Shown: positions 50,870 to 63,560, numbered from the stretch's first letter. The stretch is DNA of 64,000 bases from Doryteuthis pealeii (GCA_023376005.1 CM042145.1:91283188-91347187), one strand, 5' to 3'. The notes: generated by a model not told the origin, from the sequence alone. Numbers and translations: made by a program.

Positions 50870-51118
50870 AAAAGGAGACTTTATAACAAATATTTCTTAT
50901 TTGATGACATTGATTAGTACACGTTTTTGCCGCGTTCCCTAAAACAGAATGAGAGAGAAAGAAAGAGAAAATAGATAGATTGAGAGAAAGGCAGAGAGAG
51001 AAATAGATATATTGAGAGAAAGGGAGAGAAGAGAAAATCAATGTATTCTCTGCTCAGTGAATTACCAACTGTCTTCTTCCCAATAATTCCAAAGCAGTGA
51101 TATATGTAAGTAATGGTG

Positions 51119-51218
51119 GAGGCACGTGGTGTATTGGCTACTGTTGTAAAAAATGAACATGGCGAGACGATTTCAAATCCTGACAAGGCTATATCCATTT
51201 CAAATAACGCTAATACGT
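51119..51218 (+). mobile_element. SINE family B, 5' end only
   Basis: GGAGGCACGTGGTGTATTGG, GACGATTTCAAATCCTGACA, AATAACGCTAATACGTGGG. The mirror is 53045-53150. Confidence 0.8.
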
Positions 51219-51328
51219 GGGTAAATACATATTCAAAATAAAAGTTTCAGAGAATATATTCACAGATTATTTACTTGGTAATCTAGTTGTCGGATAATAG
51301 TTGATCCTGTGAAAATTTCATAGTGTAT

Positions 51329-51383
<55 letters not shown>

Positions 51384-51599
51384 CATTATGCCAACCACAT
51401 GAATTCATTTGACTGTCTCCGCCCTCTGTCGCTATCCGACCATTAGTACTTGATAAGTCTCTAGACAGTATCCATGGTCGCACATATATCATATTTCAAC
51501 TATATAATAAAATAAAAACTCACGGTTCTTAGTTTTACGTGGCAATCTTCAAGTGAGATTGTAATAAATTAATTCCAAGTACACCAACACAATTAATTT
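51219..51599. other. AT-rich DNA with TA tract
   Basis: TA tract 51330-51379. The remaining sequence has no gene. The mirror is 52745-53040. Confidence 0.45.
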
Positions 51600-51760
51600 G
51601 CTCACGTTCATGCTCCAGCAGCCTTTCGCCTCTGGGCAAGATCCAATATTGTTATCATTTCTCTTTCCTCATTTTCCTCTGTGTTTTTTAGATTGAACTG
51701 CAAAATCCACTAGATGACAGTTCTTTTTTTTTCTTGTTAACTCTAGTCTTCCTAGTCGGG
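51600..51760 (-). pseudogene. LINE C-terminal fragment near the apex, left copy
   Basis: The minus strand has TGGATTTTGCAGTTCAATCT, then a degraded GGATCTTGCCCAGAGGCG region and ATGAACGTGAGC. It corresponds to the better preserved right-arm copy at 52500-52720 and to the 43560-43640 part of the intact LINE tail. Confidence 0.65.
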
Positions 51761-52071
51761 ATTCGGTGATCCATTTGTAACTCAAATCCAGAGAATTTCA
51801 TGCGTCTCAAATAAAATGTTAAACAATGTACCCCATATAAATAGACAAGTGAAATGTTGTATAATAACATTTTGTATCAAAAATATAAGGTAGAAATATT
51901 TTTGCAGAAAGATATTAAACATCTTATTTTATAATAATGAATTTTTTTACTATCCTGTTGTTAAAAAACTGGAATATAGAAAATCAACTATGCAACACTT
52001 TCAAAGAAAAAATCATTCTGAAATTTAATAAACATTGGTTCCTAAATGATGTAGACAGATATTTATGTATA

Positions 52072-52179
52072 ATATATCAATTGTTAAAATAACACAACTT
52101 TTCATACAAAACAAAAGTTATAATAACAGTTAAACTATTTTTTATTGTGAGTCCAATTATTTTTCTTACTCTGTATGTC
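52072..52179. other. Apex/spacer of the giant palindrome
   Basis: This is a 108-bp AT-rich stretch between the last clear paired bases (52051-52071 with 52180-52200). It is itself partly palindromic: 52094-52102 (ACAACTTTT) pairs with 52113-52121 (AAAAGTTAT). The true turn may therefore lie near 52107, with about 36 nt present on the right side that the left side lacks. Confidence 0.75.
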
Positions 52180-52499
52180 TATACATAAATATCTGTCTAC
52201 ATCATTTAGAACCAATGTTATAATTTCAGAAATTGATTTTTCTTTTGAAAATGTTGCAATAAGTTGATTTCTATATTCCACGTTTTTTTTACAACAGCTG
52301 AAAAAAAATCATTATTATAAAAAATAAGCATGTTTAATAATCTTTCTGCAAAATATTCTACCTATATTTTTGAGACAAAATGTTTAATACAACATTTCAA
52401 ACTTGTCTATGTATGGGGTACATTGGTAAACATTTTAATTTAAGACGCATGAATTCTCTGGATTTTGAGTTACAATGGATCATCCGGAAATCCCGATAG

Positions 52500-52720
52500 A
52501 AGAGCTAGATTAACAAGAAAAAAAAAAGAACTTGTCATCTAGTGGATTTTGCAGTTCAATCTAAACACAGGAGGGAAAAAGAGAGAAAAAGAAATATAAC
52601 AAAAATACTTGGATCTTGCCAGAGAGCTGAAAGAGCTGTGTGACATGAACGTGAACGGCAAATAAATAATTGTAGTTGGTGTACTTGGAATAAAAATTAT
52701 ACAATCTCACTGAAGATTGC
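52500..52720 (+). pseudogene. LINE C-terminal fragment near the apex, right copy
   Basis: The plus strand translates LGSCQRAER in one frame, and DLARELKELCDMNVNGK in the frame matching DLARELRKLWNMRVKV of 43524-43814. It is followed by stops and then IVVGVLGI. This is a degraded copy of the same LINE tail. Here, unlike elsewhere, the right arm is closer to consensus than the left. Confidence 0.72.
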
Positions 52721-53044
52721 CACGTAAAACTAAGAACCGTGAGTTTTATTTTATTATATAGTTTTGAAATAGGATAATATGTGCGGACACTGGATACTGT
52801 CTAGAAACTTATCAAGTACTATGGGTCGATAGCGACAGAGGGCGAGGACAGTCAAATGAATCATGTGGTTGGCATAATGATTATATATTATATAAATATA
52901 TATAATATATATATATATATTATATATATATATATAATACAACTATGAAATTTTCACAGGATCAACTTATTATCCGACAACTAGATACCAAGTAAATAAT
53001 CCTGGAATATATTTCTCTGAACTTTTTATTTGATATGTATTACC

Positions 53045-53150
53045 CAACGTATTAGCGTTTATTTGACATGGATAAGCCTGTTCAGGATTGGAAATCGTCT
53101 CGCCATGTTCATTTTTTTTACAACATAAGCCATACACCACGTGCCCCACC
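53045..53150 (-). mobile_element. SINE family B 5' end (mirror of 51119-51218)
   Basis: Reverse complement of the left-arm copy, with small indels (GTGGTGTATGGCTTATG on the minus strand). Confidence 0.75.
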
Positions 53151-53408
53151 ATTAACTTACATATATCACTGCTTTGGGACATTGGGAAGGAAGAACAGTT
53201 GGTAAATTCACATGAGCAGAGAATACAGATTTTCTCTTCCTCCCTTTCTCCAATATATCTATTTCTCTCTCTGCCTTTTCTCTCAATCTATCTATTTCTT
53301 TTCTTTATCTCTCATTCTGTTTTAGGGAACGCGGCAAATAACGTGTACTAATCAATGTCATCAAAATAAGAAATATTTGTATAAGTCTCCTTTTCAATAA
53401 TATAATAT

Positions 53409-53442
<34 letters not shown>

Positions 53443-53445
<3 letters not shown>

Positions 53446-53712
53446 CAACTCCTTCGCACGAGCAAGATATGACACAAGATCAATTTTTAAACAGAGTTTA
53501 ACAGGTTGAAAATCAGAGTATCTTTCCATAGACTGGTTACCTAGCCAAGGTAAAGAACCTAGTCTACCCACTATTTAGCCATAGTTGGGGGGGGGGAGTA
53601 TATGATTCGTACCTTTCCAAGGGTATTAGCGCATGTAAAATGCAAACAGCTATGTCCAGGATTTGAACTCAGGTTGACGGTCCTTTCCCACGACTTTAAT
53701 CAATGCACATAA
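53443..53712 (-). mobile_element. SINE family B (mirror of 50555-50822)
   Basis: CAACTCCTTCGCACGAGCAA through GGATTTGAACTCAGGTTGAC. Single bases are lost relative to the left-arm copy (GACGGTCC versus GACGAGTCC). Confidence 0.82.
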
Positions 53713-53779
53713 ATAATATATAGTTCATAGCAGCTGCATTATAAAACGTTATGCATTTGAAAAAATAAATTAATATAAT

Positions 53780-53827
<48 letters not shown>

Positions 53828-54747
53828 TCGATTAGCTAGTATTTGAAGTTCTTCTTACTTTAAGGAAAACGTTTTTATAACAATTTGTTAATTCACAAAG
53901 TCTACACGCACTTATAGAATTTAAAATTTTAAAGTGTACTCGGACTCTGTGGACACCCCTGTGTATATATATATATATATATATATACAGAAACTTTCTA
54001 TCTTCCCCCTCTCAATCTACTATTTATCTCTCTCCTTTTTTTCTCTGTTTCTGTTTTAGGGAGCGTGGCAAACAACGTATATTGATCAATGTCATCAAAT
54101 AGGGAATTTGTATAAAGTCGTTTTTTCAAAGGTCACATCGATTCATTACATTACGAGAAGATAGACGAAACTAAGCGAAAACTAATTCCATGACCTTTTA
54201 AGGTTTTCATTTGTTTTTGATTCGATTAAGAATAACTAGCAACAAAAAAATGAATTCTTTAATTCGAAGAAGAACACACGATCCGTACAACAATTCAATC
54301 TAATGACACGAATTCTATATTTTTTATAATTCCCTTTATCCGTCAAGGATTTGCACCAGTAGTCGAGCGTAGAGAATCATTTCGGGAATCAGTAGTAAGG
54401 ATTTGTCTACGGAATATCAAAGAAAATAACCTTCTTTCCAGCGAAATTGGATTGGAGCTATTCATCTATGGGTGTAATGTCATTAGCAATACTGTCGAGC
54501 AAACCTTTGATAGATAAAGAGATTTAGTGAAAGCAAAGGAAATAAGGGCTGGAATATTGAAATAACGAAAAAAGGTTCAATAATTATCTTCCTACCTTCA
54601 AAGCTGTCAGTATATTCGCATAGCTATAACATTAATGATATCTTGTCAGTGCTGTCTGTTTTCACAAATGCATGGATTTCTGTGTATCTAATCTTTACTT
54701 GCTTATTCTACATCATATTAGACGAGATAGTTTACCAGTGCTTAATC

Positions 54748-54970
54748 ATAAAATAAGAAGGCATTTTAGCACTAGACCGGATACTATACGAAGGCTAAAG
54801 ATCCCAGTCAGTCCTACTATTTGCCATATCTGAAGGAAAATAGATAGATATCTTCTCAAAAGAGTTAATTAGTACTATGGGAAATGCAAATAGCCCCGCT
54901 ATGGATTGAACTCCATCTCGTCTTGTCATTTACAACGACGATAACCATTACGCCCACCAACTCCACTAAT
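54748..54970 (-). mobile_element. SINE family B (mirror of 49283-49495)
   Basis: TTTTAGCACTAGACCGGATA through CAACGACGATAACCATTACG. The B-box-like block is damaged (ATGGATTGAACTCC). Confidence 0.75.
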
Positions 54971-54978
54971 ATATATAT

Positions 54979-55016
<38 letters not shown>

Positions 55017-55079
55017 CGACCATATACATGAACATATTAAGATTGGCGTACTTAATACACACAGAAACCCTCATACTGG

Positions 55080-55440
55080 CCCTAGTCGTCACCCATCTAG
55101 GACCTAGGAGAGTCCTGTTATAAAACCATCGCCGCTCAGCAGTTTACATGGTGCCGTGGAAGGGCAGGGAGTACACCCCGAAAACAAATCCAGAGCGGAG
55201 TTCCTAAGGTGGAGTAACGCTGACTTTAGTGCTACACAGTAAACTCCTGTGACACCGCTTTTTGCCAAAACTGCAGAGGTTTCTTAACTTTCCTTTGGAC
55301 CACGGCGCAGTGTGGAGAGGGTGTTTTGCTGCTTAAGAAAACAGCACATTCCCATAATCAACACGTACAGGCTACGTAGTTAAAAAAAAATTTGGACACT
55401 ACGCCATCGTCTTTCGTAGACGAAAGGATGCACAAAATAT
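55080..55440 (-). other. GC-richer block (mirror of 48830-49200)
   Basis: Reverse complement of the left-arm block with many small indels. Neither of the long left-arm frames survives intact here, which argues against the block being under coding constraint in both copies. Confidence 0.6.
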
Positions 55441-56344
55441 ATAGCGTTAGTTATAGTGCGTTATTTATCGACGAAGAATGTCCAATATCTGGGATAGACC
55501 GTATTTAGATATAAATAAACGGTTTTTTCTCGAGATTGCTGACTGTTCAGTCCACTCCTCTCTAATATGAGTAATAGTACGAGTACACGCCAACTTGTCT
55601 GTGTAATATACAGATGTGCAGTTATACCAGATTGAAGTATCTTGTGGAAAGGTTGATAATATCTCAGTCGAATACTTAAAAAACAACAAAGTTATTTTCC
55701 CTCATAAATTGTTGGTTCCCCGTATCAACCAGCCCTTTCCTGGCCTTAGATATTTAAACAATTACATACCATAGCAATTTGAAATTTTCTTTGAAATTTT
55801 CTTTGTTCCATAAGCATCGGTCTGTGCATCTCCTGAAATCTGGCGCTATAGCAGACGCACCTGGATCCTCCAAACCCGTTATTTGAACGTCCTGTGTTTG
55901 GAAGAACAAAGGCGTGATTAAAAACGGGTTTCATCTGAGTGAGTATTAATCACTGACTTATTATCTTTGATGCCGTGAACGTTATAGTCATAAGATGGGG
56001 TGGGTGTATGTGAGGAGGTAAGAGATTGTTCATTATCCACTGCCTTTGTGCTTACTAAATGTGGACGCGTGTTCGACTTTTTAATTTTTGTTTTTGGTTA
56101 AAGAAAGAAAAACAAAAAAAAATACATGAAAAATACCCAAAAAAAAAACTTTATGCCTGGCCGCAAAACTGGATATGCTTATGCTAATATTAAGGCATTT
56201 TGAAATTTGTACCTGAAATGACCTGCTTAGTAGTGTAAACGAGAGAGAGAGAGAGAGAGAGAGAGAAGGGGGTAACAGTGATGTGTATTAGCACAGAAAG
56301 ATTTTTAGCAAGAACTACGTGTAGATTAGAATTACGTATAGATC

Positions 56345-56655
56345 AGCCATCGCCATCTAGCATATTTATGATAAAAAGGGTTGGGGGTTTATCATAAAGA
56401 AATGCGGTCGGGACAACATATAGGTGCTAGCGCTTGATGTGACCAGCCTATTGATGGGGGAGCCTCTCATACTGCCCGTCTAGCCTAAGTAAGAGCCAAA
56501 GTAAAGTGTTGTATGACAGACTGCTCAGCCACCAAGATTCCATCCTTAAACGATCATGGATCACTAGCCTGGCCAACAGATGGCCCCACTGGGATGTCTT
56601 TTCTCTCTGCAGAGGTACAGTCGGGGTATTCAATATCCAGCTGACAGGTCAGTGT
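56345..56655 (-). mobile_element. SINE-like family C (mirror of 47578-47890)
   Basis: CATCGCCATCTAGCATATTT through CTCTCTGCAGAGGTACAGTC to CAGCTGACAGGTCAGTGTAT. Confidence 0.85.
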
Positions 56656-57519
56656 ATAAACTGTATTCACACAAACAAAAAAATCAATATGTTGTAGAAA
56701 TTGTTTGAGTGATTAGCATCCAACTGTGTTGTGCGCCGAGTATACTGTTGGTTGAACAACAGCAACTAAGCACTACTGACTGGTGCCAAAACAGCTGGTA
56801 TTTATGAACTCAAGAATAGTACATTCGTGTATTTGGGTAATAATAGAAAATACTTAGAATCTCAAAAAAAGGACATCAATCTGTCAGGCAATTTCAGATT
56901 CATTGTATCTCTCGGTCAAATCGGCAAAACCTGCACTGGTGTCTGTACATCTCCGTTTGCGTGCAAAGACTTACATATGAATATATGTGCGAATGCATTT
57001 ATTGAAATATAGATGAAAGCTGTAATTCAAGACCCGGTGAAGGAAATACCGTCAAATGATGTAATTTAAATAACAATATATACATCTCGAGTAATGGCTA
57101 GACAGAGAATCAGATCAAAGTCTAAAAAATGTAACCAGGATATCTATCGGACATTAAAGTCGATAGATCGTTGTTGTTAATGTTGTCAATTCATATTTCA
57201 TTTTCAAGATATTTCCGGACTGTCCAGATTGAAACTGAGGATTCAGATACAGGGTAAAAGTTGCTCTATTGGATATTTATTACCCTAATCCTTAACATGA
57301 TATTCTAGCACTTTGTTATATCATACTAGAGAAATTATAGAATATATAAAATACACATATTATACACCCCATACATATCATAATATTATATATATTATAA
57401 TATATAATACAATGTATTTTATACACCCATACATACAATATATTAAAAAAACAAAACTTATTTTAACCTCCGTTATATGAAAATGTATAAGATAAAACTT
57501 AATTTTACCCATAAGTTAT

Positions 57520-57780
57520 TTAATATATATATATATATATATATATGAGTAATAAATCCAGGGAATATGTGATGTAATGGTTCAAGAGCGTTGGCTTTAC
57601 ATAATATACAACGTATTTTATATCCATATAATATCTATATGTATAAACTAGAATACCAACGAATTTATATATGCTTATATATAATATATAAGATACAACG
57701 TATTTATGCCGCCACACACGCACATAAGATAGAAGTACACGTAATACTAATACTCGGAGACCCCCCCCCAAACAACATAT

Positions 57781-57830
<50 letters not shown>
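57520..57830. repeat. TA tracts (mirror of the 46388-46692 region)
   Basis: TA runs at 57523-57545 and 57777-57829. The open frames 57520-57771 minus and 57591-57857 plus are repeat and AT-rich translations. Confidence 0.85.
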
Positions 57831-57832
<2 letters not shown>

Positions 57833-58481
57833 GAGTGTGTTTTTATCCTTTTTTTAAACGTATAGATTCACTTTTTTGTTCTTATGGAGTGCGCTATTAT
57901 TAGATTTAAAAAGTGAGAAATATAGCAAATCAATTGTAATTATATGGTGGTGCTAAGTCACGTGTTTATGATGGAAATACACGTGACCGTCACACACACG
58001 ATATATATATATATATATGTATATATGTTTCAAAAGAAAATTAAAAAGAAAAATTTAAAAAAGGAAAAAAAACATTTTGGAAAAGAAACGAAAAAAGGCC
58101 ACACTACTGACTTCGTTGGAAAAAAGAAAAAGAAACCGAATGAATTGCAATAAGAACAAATATAAAAGTGCTCAAGTGCGTACTTAACAGAAGTTAACAG
58201 GAAGGTTTCACTGAATAGGATCTTCAGGAAAACTATATCTTTTAAAAAAGAAAAGAATAATCAAACTGACCAAAATGCTTATATATAATACAGACGAGTA
58301 GGCACATACACGAGTTGTAAGGAGGTCATGAAGAGCAGCCACCCCCATACCACCATACGAACTTTATGTAAATATCAGCGGTATGTACAGTGATATGAAA
58401 TCAGATTTGAAGAGGCAAAAGTAGCCAAAATAAATTTATTTTGATAAATTAAGATTTTCATATATATATATATATATAATA

Positions 58482-58512
<31 letters not shown>

Positions 58513-58827
58513 TGAGTTTATTTTGGTATATGTATTGTTAAAGAAGATGACTTACCGAGGAATAGAATATCGAGTTAATCGCAAATATCGAGGGTCGAAC
58601 AAATATTAATCGATAAGTCAAGGTTATAAAGACTATGAAGTGCTCAATACGTTAGTAGGTTATCTTTCTATACCTTTCCTTTCTAAATAACGAAACTCTA
58701 CTAAAAACAACCGATTTTCTGATATTTATTTCTTTAATGCTTCAGACAAATGCCCACACCTGATATATGTACCTCCCACAAACGGATACATATACCAACA
58801 TAATCTCATATATTATATATATATATG

Positions 58828-59195
58828 TAGTATAGTGAGAAATTGTGAAAAAACACAGGTTTAAATAAAATGAGTGGTAAGTTTATTAGCCGACGCTGCA
58901 GTGTTTTTGATCTGTTAAGTAGATCTTCTCGGGCTTTTGTTGATATAAAGAAGAGTAAAAAATGTTTATCACAGAATAATGAGGAAGACTGCGATACTCC
59001 TTGTTTATCAATCTGTTCAAAATTTGAAAGAGAAAATTTTGAAGAGATAAGTTTTTTTACCCTTCCGTATATCAACAAAAGCCCTGAAGAAGATCTACTT
59101 AACAGATCGAAACACTGCAGCGTCGGCTAATAAACTTACCACTCATTTTATTTAAACCTGTGTTTTTTCAAATTCTCACTATACTACATACCGTC
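58828..59195. mobile_element. Fold-back element (mirror of 45035-45400)
   Basis: Arms GTATAGTGAGAAATTGTG / CAAATTCTCACTATAC with the GACGCTGCAGTG core on both sides. The plus frame 58870-59130 spans it but is repeat-derived. Confidence 0.85.
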
Positions 59196-59864
59196 GGATT
59201 CACTTCCATTTCTCTTCACAACACACACACAACACACACACACACACATACACATATATAATATCTTGTATTAATTTTAATTGTTTATTATAACGAGATC
59301 CACATGTTTTGTCTTTCTAAATAAAACTCTTTAGGAAAATACTATATCCAAAAAGGAGGCGGTGAAAATGACGCTGGAATATGGAGGTTATTTAAGTGTC
59401 TGCACAAGACGACTGTATACATTCATCAGACTGCTGTTGGCCCAGATAGTTTTTTTTTAATTGAAAGCAACACAATAAAGATATTAACCCAAGCAGATAG
59501 TTCGGTCAAAGTTATTTGCATATATTAGCCATTCTTTAAATACACTACACTGTCAAAGTACTGAAGGCTCAAAGCTAAGCGTGAATTACGAAGCATATTG
59601 TCGTGTTGTATTAATGTGTGCTGAACGACACACCAACCGGGCTGTTGTTAATTGATAATAGTGAGCAATAAAGATTTTGCTGTTGGGGTTAAAGCGTGTA
59701 TCTTAAGATAACTCGTGTATGCCAATACGGAAACGGCGGCAGAATTATTCAGTAAGTCAAGGATTACGTACGCTTTACAGCAGATGCAATGATAGACTCG
59801 TAGACGTTTTTTTTAACCCTTTACAATCAAACTCGACCTTGTTTAACGCAACTATGTCGTGAAT

Positions 59865-60275
59865 GGTCGGATGGAATTTTACGGATGTCAACCCTTACTG
59901 GGTTATTTTATACTGGAAGACATTTTGGTTTTATTCATTCTTGAATGGAATTCAAAATCTTTTTAAAACTCAATTTTTAAAAAACACATGTTTCCTTATT
60001 AACACATATAAGGTGTGCAAAATATCGAGAATTTTCTGTACTTTTTACACACTATGTATTCTGAAAAAAAAGTTCCATTCATTAATTTTTTTCAGAATAC
60101 AAGGTGTCAAAAAGTACCAAAACTGTATTACCAAGATAGAAATGAAGAATGAAAGGAAACGTTATTTTTTTCCGATATTAGATGTGTCAAAAAGTACAAA
60201 ATTCTCGATAATTTTTTGACACATCCTTGTTATATGGACCCTAACAGGTACTATCATTCCGGACCATTGTAGACC
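59865..60275 (-). mobile_element. SINE-like family C split by MITE (mirror of 43913-44345)
   Basis: The MITE corresponds to about 60008-60233 (AAGGTGTGCAAAATATCGAG ... TTTTTTGACACATCCTT). Both terminal repeats have changed relative to the left arm (GTGTGCAAAA for GTGTGTCAAAA; ACATCCTT for ACACCTT). Confidence 0.78.
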
Positions 60276-60344
60276 TGGGAGTAATAACGAGACTTTGATG
60301 AGTTATGGTGCACCTGAGCACTGTACGCAATAATGTTAATATTA

Positions 60345-60690
60345 TTTCACTCAATTCGAGTTTTTCACCCTGCTGTAGCCGTTGGTTCACTGGAGGCGGT
60401 GACAGCAAGTCTCCTCGGTCTCCAAGGACTGAGTTATTACAGCCGATCTCAATGCTGTAGTGCCGGATGGTCTCGATTCTTCTCTGATTCCAAATTCTCT
60501 AGACCTTTTCCCAGGCCTGCTGGGATCGTTCCGAAGGGCCCTCAATACAATTGGTACGACATTCACCCTCATGTTCCACAGTTTTTCTCAGTTCTCTGGC
60601 AAGGTCCAGATTGTCGAAGTTCTTCGCTCTCTTTCATTTTCATTCTGTGATCTGCAAATCCACGAGATGACAAGTCTTCCCTCTTCTTAT
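60345..60690 (-). pseudogene. LINE C-terminus (mirror of 43524-43862), frameshifted
   Basis: The minus strand starts MRVNVVPIVLRALRNDPS where the left arm has MRVKVVPIVIEALGTIPR. The frame then changes repeatedly through single-base indels. The plus frames 60333-60650 and 60460-60867 are antisense and not genes. Confidence 0.82.
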
Positions 60691-60769
60691 TATTATCCTC
60701 ATATACTACGAAAACCCTACAACACATTTTTCATATGGGTGCTGACAAGAAATGCCCATAGCCCACCAG

Positions 60770-60905
60770 TAATGATATTATTTACTAAGCTTAGCTTAGA
60801 TGCGGCAGCAAAGGCCAGAAATATGGGCACCCAGCGAGAATCGAACTCAACTAACAATGGTTGCTAATCTAACTTGCTAACCCTACACCATATTAGGTGC
60901 CCAGA
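60770..60905 (-). mobile_element. SINE family E (mirror of 43303-43432)
   Basis: AAGCTTAGCTTAGATGCGGC, CCCAGCGAGAATCGAACTCA, CTTGCTAACCCTACACCATA. Confidence 0.82.
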
Positions 60906-61319
60906 CCCACTCGTATATAAAGAATTGAATCTTATTCTGTGCATACCTCAAATGTGCAGTCGTGAGAAATCTTAAAGTCAATTGCATACAGTACAGGATA
61001 TTTTTGGTTTCAATTTTAACTTAAATATTAATAAAAATTTAAACAGCAGCGATAAGAAAATTGTACATAAATAAATATTCCTACCAGTTTTATATTCTTT
61101 CTTTTAATAGGCCTTAGTTATTCTACTTCTCAGTTTGAATGTTAGCTGACAAGTCTATGAAAGCTGACTGCTGCTGCTAAATAAATAATCTATTAATAAT
61201 GGAGATTGCTGTAATTTTTGTCTGATACATAAACTAACCACCAAATCACAGCTTACGTCCACAATATTCTCTATTTATAATAGTCATTAATGAGATTTAA
61301 TTTATAGTCAAAATATATA

Positions 61320-61342
61320 AATACTGTTAATATATATATATC

Positions 61343-61373
<31 letters not shown>

Positions 61374-61522
61374 GTGTGCATAAAGACCAGATCAGTTAGT
61401 CCTAAACCGTTCCGGAAAAGGGGTATAACTTCCCCGAAACTTAATGAAATAAAACGAAACTTAACTTCAAAACTGAGTTTCTATTTTTCACACTTGATGG
61501 CTACATACTAAATCCCAAACAA

Positions 61523-61555
<33 letters not shown>

Positions 61556-61625
61556 GATAGATAGATAGATAGATAAGGAGAGAAGGAGAGAGAGAGGAGA
61601 GAGAGAGAGAGAGAGAGATATGCAA
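61320..61625. repeat. TA-flanked repeat (mirror of 42580-42873)
   Basis: GT run 61343-61368, TTCCCCGAAACTTAATGAAA, TTGATGGCTACATACTAAAT, TA run 61527-61554, GATA and GA tracts to 61620. Confidence 0.85.
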
Positions 61626-62084
61626 AGTTTCTATATATAGTAAATAAAATGTAATTAATTTGATTTCACTGATTGTTTCGTCGTGCAGAAAAAGAGTTCA
61701 TGGCTTTAAAAATGCTTAAAGTTCCGAATGAAAACTCGAAGACAAAGCCGATGGGATATGAGTCAGTTGTCACCCCTCTAGGGTTAACAAGTTAGTCACC
61801 AAACCGTCAGCGGTCTTTAATCCGCCACGCACAGCACATATATATCAGCACATACTGACACATAATGCTGAATGCACAATAAACACCCACACCACACACA
61901 TACAAAGAACACGTGCGCCACGTACTGGATTTTATGTATGATATTCTTACAATACCAAAAGACTAAAATAATAATCGCTTGTAAATAATATGTAGTAGTT
62001 CAGCACAAAATACTTATTGATAACTGATGAGCTGATATCAATTAAGCAACAAAAATCCCGTTAAAAACTAATGACGTATAAATG

Positions 62085-62170
62085 TAAAGAACAATGGTTA
62101 ACACGCACTGAAATTAAGCAATGATGAGCCCGATCATTCCTTAGATGGGTGACTGGGAGAAATAAGTACT
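62085..62170 (+). pseudogene. 5S rRNA-like sequence (mirror of 42013-42094)
   Basis: TTAACACGCACTGAAATTAA, GCAATGATGAGCCCGATCAT, TCCTTAGATGGGTGACTGGG. Confidence 0.75.
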
Positions 62171-62299
62171 ATAAAAAAAACCGGAGTCGACGATTTTGTT
62201 GACAAAAAAATTATAAACATTTTTTTTTTAAAAATTAAGAATTAGTGAAGATAGATCACTAATTAGAACTGGGCCTATTCTAGTAGGGACTACCTCCAA

Positions 62300-62530
62300 A
62301 AGCAGTTTAAGCAGGTTTATTCAGAATTTTCCTTCGCTAGACTGGTTTCCTAAAACAGGTGAAACAGACCCATCTTCCTACTATTTTACCCATAGCTGGA
62401 GGGAGATAGTTGGATTCATACCTTTCCCAAGGGTATTAGCGCTATGTGAACTGTAGCTTCGTCCAGGATTTTGAACTCGGATCGACTAGTCAATTCCTAC
62501 GAGTCTAACAATACACCCAGTCTCCAACAA
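62300..62530 (-). mobile_element. SINE family B (mirror of 41663-41893)
   Basis: AGCAGTTTAAGCAGGTTTAT through CCCAAGGGTATTAGCGCTAT to CTACGAGTCTAACAATACAC. The head has lost bases relative to the left arm. Confidence 0.82.
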
Positions 62531-62571
62531 ATAGCAAATATCTAAGAATTTGACGTAATAGTCAAATCACA

Positions 62572-62655
62572 TCTTGAAGTACCGTTTCCGTAAGATCATC
62601 GAATAAGCAACGACAATCCTGTTCAGTCTTAGATTGGGTGAATACTTAGGAATAG
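62572..62655 (+). pseudogene. 5S rRNA-like sequence (mirror of 41531-41613)
   Basis: ACCGTTTCCGTAAGATCATC, GAATAAGCAACGACAATCCT, CTTAGATTGGGTGAATACTT. Compared with both 5S rRNA and the left arm it has lost GT from GAAGTTAAGC and gained a T in GATGGG. Confidence 0.76.
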
Positions 62656-62764
62656 TAAGTAAATAGTTCAATCTTAAAAACATTTAAGTGTTTCCAAAAA
62701 TATTTTCCCAAGCTATTATTCATAAAAACATTAAAACAATATTACTAAACACATAATTCATACA

Positions 62765-63012
62765 TTCAGTTTAACTCAGTCGGTAGAGCGTCCGTCTATG
62801 AACCACAAGGTTCGAATACCGGCCCTCGCCAACCAGCGCATGAGTAGCATATGGATCTGTGGCGGTAAAGTGAGGAGTTTGATCGGTGGTGTGGCACTCC
62901 ACCTCAAGACGCAGAAAACTACTCTTTGGCTAGCACTAGTGAAAAGGGGATAGAATCCCTTGCTGTCTGGTTGATACGACATTAGGCCACCCCGACGACT
63001 TTACTTTTTTAC
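62765..63012 (+). mobile_element. OK-type SINE (mirror of 41187-41425)
   Basis: TTTAACTCAGTCGGTAGAGC, GGTTCGAATACCGGCCCTCG (one extra base in the B box), GTGGCGGTAAAGTGAGGAG (extra G), TACTCTTTGGCTAGCACTAG (lost bases). The minus frame 62776-62982 is antisense of this SINE. Confidence 0.88.
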
Positions 63013-63560
63013 TTTATGTTTTTTATACAATTACGAATCAACGGATTTCAATGTATTTCCATGGGTAAAATTGTTTTGGTATACGAGGAAATTAAGTCAC
63101 GAGCGAAACGAATAAAAAAAAGTCAAGTTTTACCAGCTTGTATATAATTCATTACAGTTCCATTTTATTATGTCTTTTTAATACAATACAGTGGCATTTT
63201 CTTATTAAAAAAAAAAATGGTGTTTTGGGGGGGGCAGGAAACGGAATTAATGGTATTTCGGTTCATTTCAATATAGAAATTGATTTGATTACGAGGATTG
63301 AGTGAGGAGCGAAACGAATCAAACTCGTAAGTAGAGGTACCACTATATCTAATTTTAATTACTTCTATTTTATTAATTTTTACAATAAGTGCTTTTTTTT
63401 ATTATTTAAAAAATTTATAAAAAAAAATAGATTAAAGTGTTTACTTGAAGAGCTGGAACGATTAATGGTATTTCCGGTTTATTCCCAATAGGGGAATTGA
63501 ATTTGTATACGAGGAAAATTAGAGTTAGAAGTCGAAACGTAAGTAACCTGTACATTTAAT
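63013..63560 (-). repeat. Pogo/Tigger-like tandem units (mirror of 40640-41180)
   Basis: TATACGAGGAAATTAAGTCA, GTAAGTAGAGGTACCACTAT, TTAATGGTATTTCCGGTTTA and the GCACTGTATTG remnant ACAATACAGTGGCA. Confidence 0.75.

Larger units (their letters stand above)
40207..52071 (+). repeat. Left arm of giant inverted repeat
   Basis: Every recognisable element in this interval recurs in reverse order and orientation in 52180-64000. Anchor pairs read by eye: 41187-41425 with 62765-63012 (OK SINE), 41531-41613 with 62572-62655 (5S-like), 43524-43814 with about 60370-60690 (LINE C-terminus), 45035-45400 with 58828-59195 (fold-back), 48830-49200 with 55080-55440 (GC-richer block), and 51378-51430 with about 52830-52885. 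All give a midpoint near 52.1 kb. The left limit is set only by the window edge truncating the partner, so the arm may extend further left. Confidence 0.95.

Noticed and set aside
60460..60867. 135-codon plus frame
   Set aside because: Antisense of the LINE C-terminus and SINE E in the right palindrome arm.
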